Source of the DNA: Actinomycetes bacterium
Lineage (GTDB): Bacteria; Actinomycetota; Acidimicrobiia; Acidimicrobiales; Bog-793
Length of the DNA stretch: 6,544 bases
NCBI GenBank assembly: GCA_021823365.1
Contig: JAKAOD010000176.1
Span: 1 to 6,544, forward strand
Direction: 5' to 3'
Of the stretch, positions 6,437 through 6,544 are shown one piece after another (the stretch's first letter is position 1; every line of letters starts with the position of its first letter). The notes beneath the pieces were generated by a model. It saw only the letters and a program-made list of their open reading frames with translations. It searched no databases and was not told the origin of the DNA. The translations under genes were made by a program, and so were the position numbers.

Positions 6437-6544
6437 TCAGCCGGTGGCCGGCGCCGGGCGCCAGGGCTGCACGAGCGCAGCGACAAGGTCCTTCGGGCGC
6501 CGCAGGTCGACGAACGCCTGCGGCGCCTCGTCCAGGCTGAGCCG
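6437..6544 (-). CDS. C-terminal end of a probable medium-chain dehydrogenase (partial)
   Basis: On the minus strand an open frame enters at the right edge and ends at TGA (6437-6439), giving 35 codons: RLSLDEAPQAFVDLRRPKDL, then VAALVQPWRPAPATG. The LDEAPQAF segment resembles the last helix of zinc-type alcohol dehydrogenases (MDR superfamily), where a (P)LDEAPEAF-like motif is common near the C-terminus. That would make the full gene a dehydrogenase lying upstream of and cotranscribed with the SDR. The rest of the gene, including any catalytic domain, is outside the window, so the family assignment is tentative. It has no start codon in the window because it is cut at the edge. Confidence 0.6.
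   Translation of the reverse strand, partial: RLSLDEAPQAFVDLRRPKDLVAALVQPWRPAPATG

Noticed and set aside
6391..6486. 32-residue N-terminal extension of the SDR
   Set aside because: It overlaps the end of the upstream gene and lacks SDR sequence. The canonical N-terminus and a good ribosome binding site fit the ATG at 6388-6390.

Overview
The window is high-GC DNA with strong G/C preference at third codon positions. Its core is the hom-thrC-rho gene order of actinobacteria. Rho carries the long disordered, Arg/Gln/Asn-rich insertion after its N-terminal domain that is typical of that phylum, and the PadR regulator has the Gly/Pro/Trp-rich N-terminal segment common in actinobacterial members. 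I therefore read it as an actinobacterial chromosome segment, probably from a deep-branching or uncultured lineage (inference; the class cannot be fixed from this sequence). No phage, IS, CRISPR, tRNA or rRNA signal is visible.

Layout, left to right. Positions 1-76 lie downstream of rho and hold a short 15-bp tandem repeat and a small hairpin. Rho (77-1840, minus) is a complete transcription termination factor. Positions 1841-2259 are non-coding: a thrC 3' hairpin, a good sigma70-type promoter for rho (2022-2050), and a leader of about 170 nt with a strong hairpin just before the rho ribosome binding site. ThrC (2260-3309) and hom (3311-4684), both minus, are separated by one base and form a translationally coupled pair. 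They catalyse the homoserine dehydrogenase and threonine synthase steps. The homoserine kinase gene thrB, which often sits between thrC and rho in actinobacteria, is missing here. Positions 4685-4886 are a divergent promoter region with a 12-bp palindrome and a modular GGTGGGC repeat array. A PadR-family regulator (4887-5579, plus) follows. It converges on a short-chain dehydrogenase/reductase (5629-6390, minus), and a 26-bp stem-loop lies between the two genes. The right edge (6437-6544, minus) holds the C-terminal 35 codons of another protein, probably a medium-chain (alcohol-dehydrogenase-like) dehydrogenase, 46 bp upstream of the SDR and likely in the same operon.

How the genes work together: hom and thrC share the threonine branch of the aspartate pathway. 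Rho is next to them by conserved synteny but has its own promoter. The PadR regulator probably represses itself, and possibly hom-thrC, through the shared palindrome. The SDR/MDR pair looks like a separate catabolic or redox operon. I see no convincing evidence of a wholly new biological system. The most unusual parts are the regulatory DNA between hom and PadR, the structured rho leader and the missing thrB.
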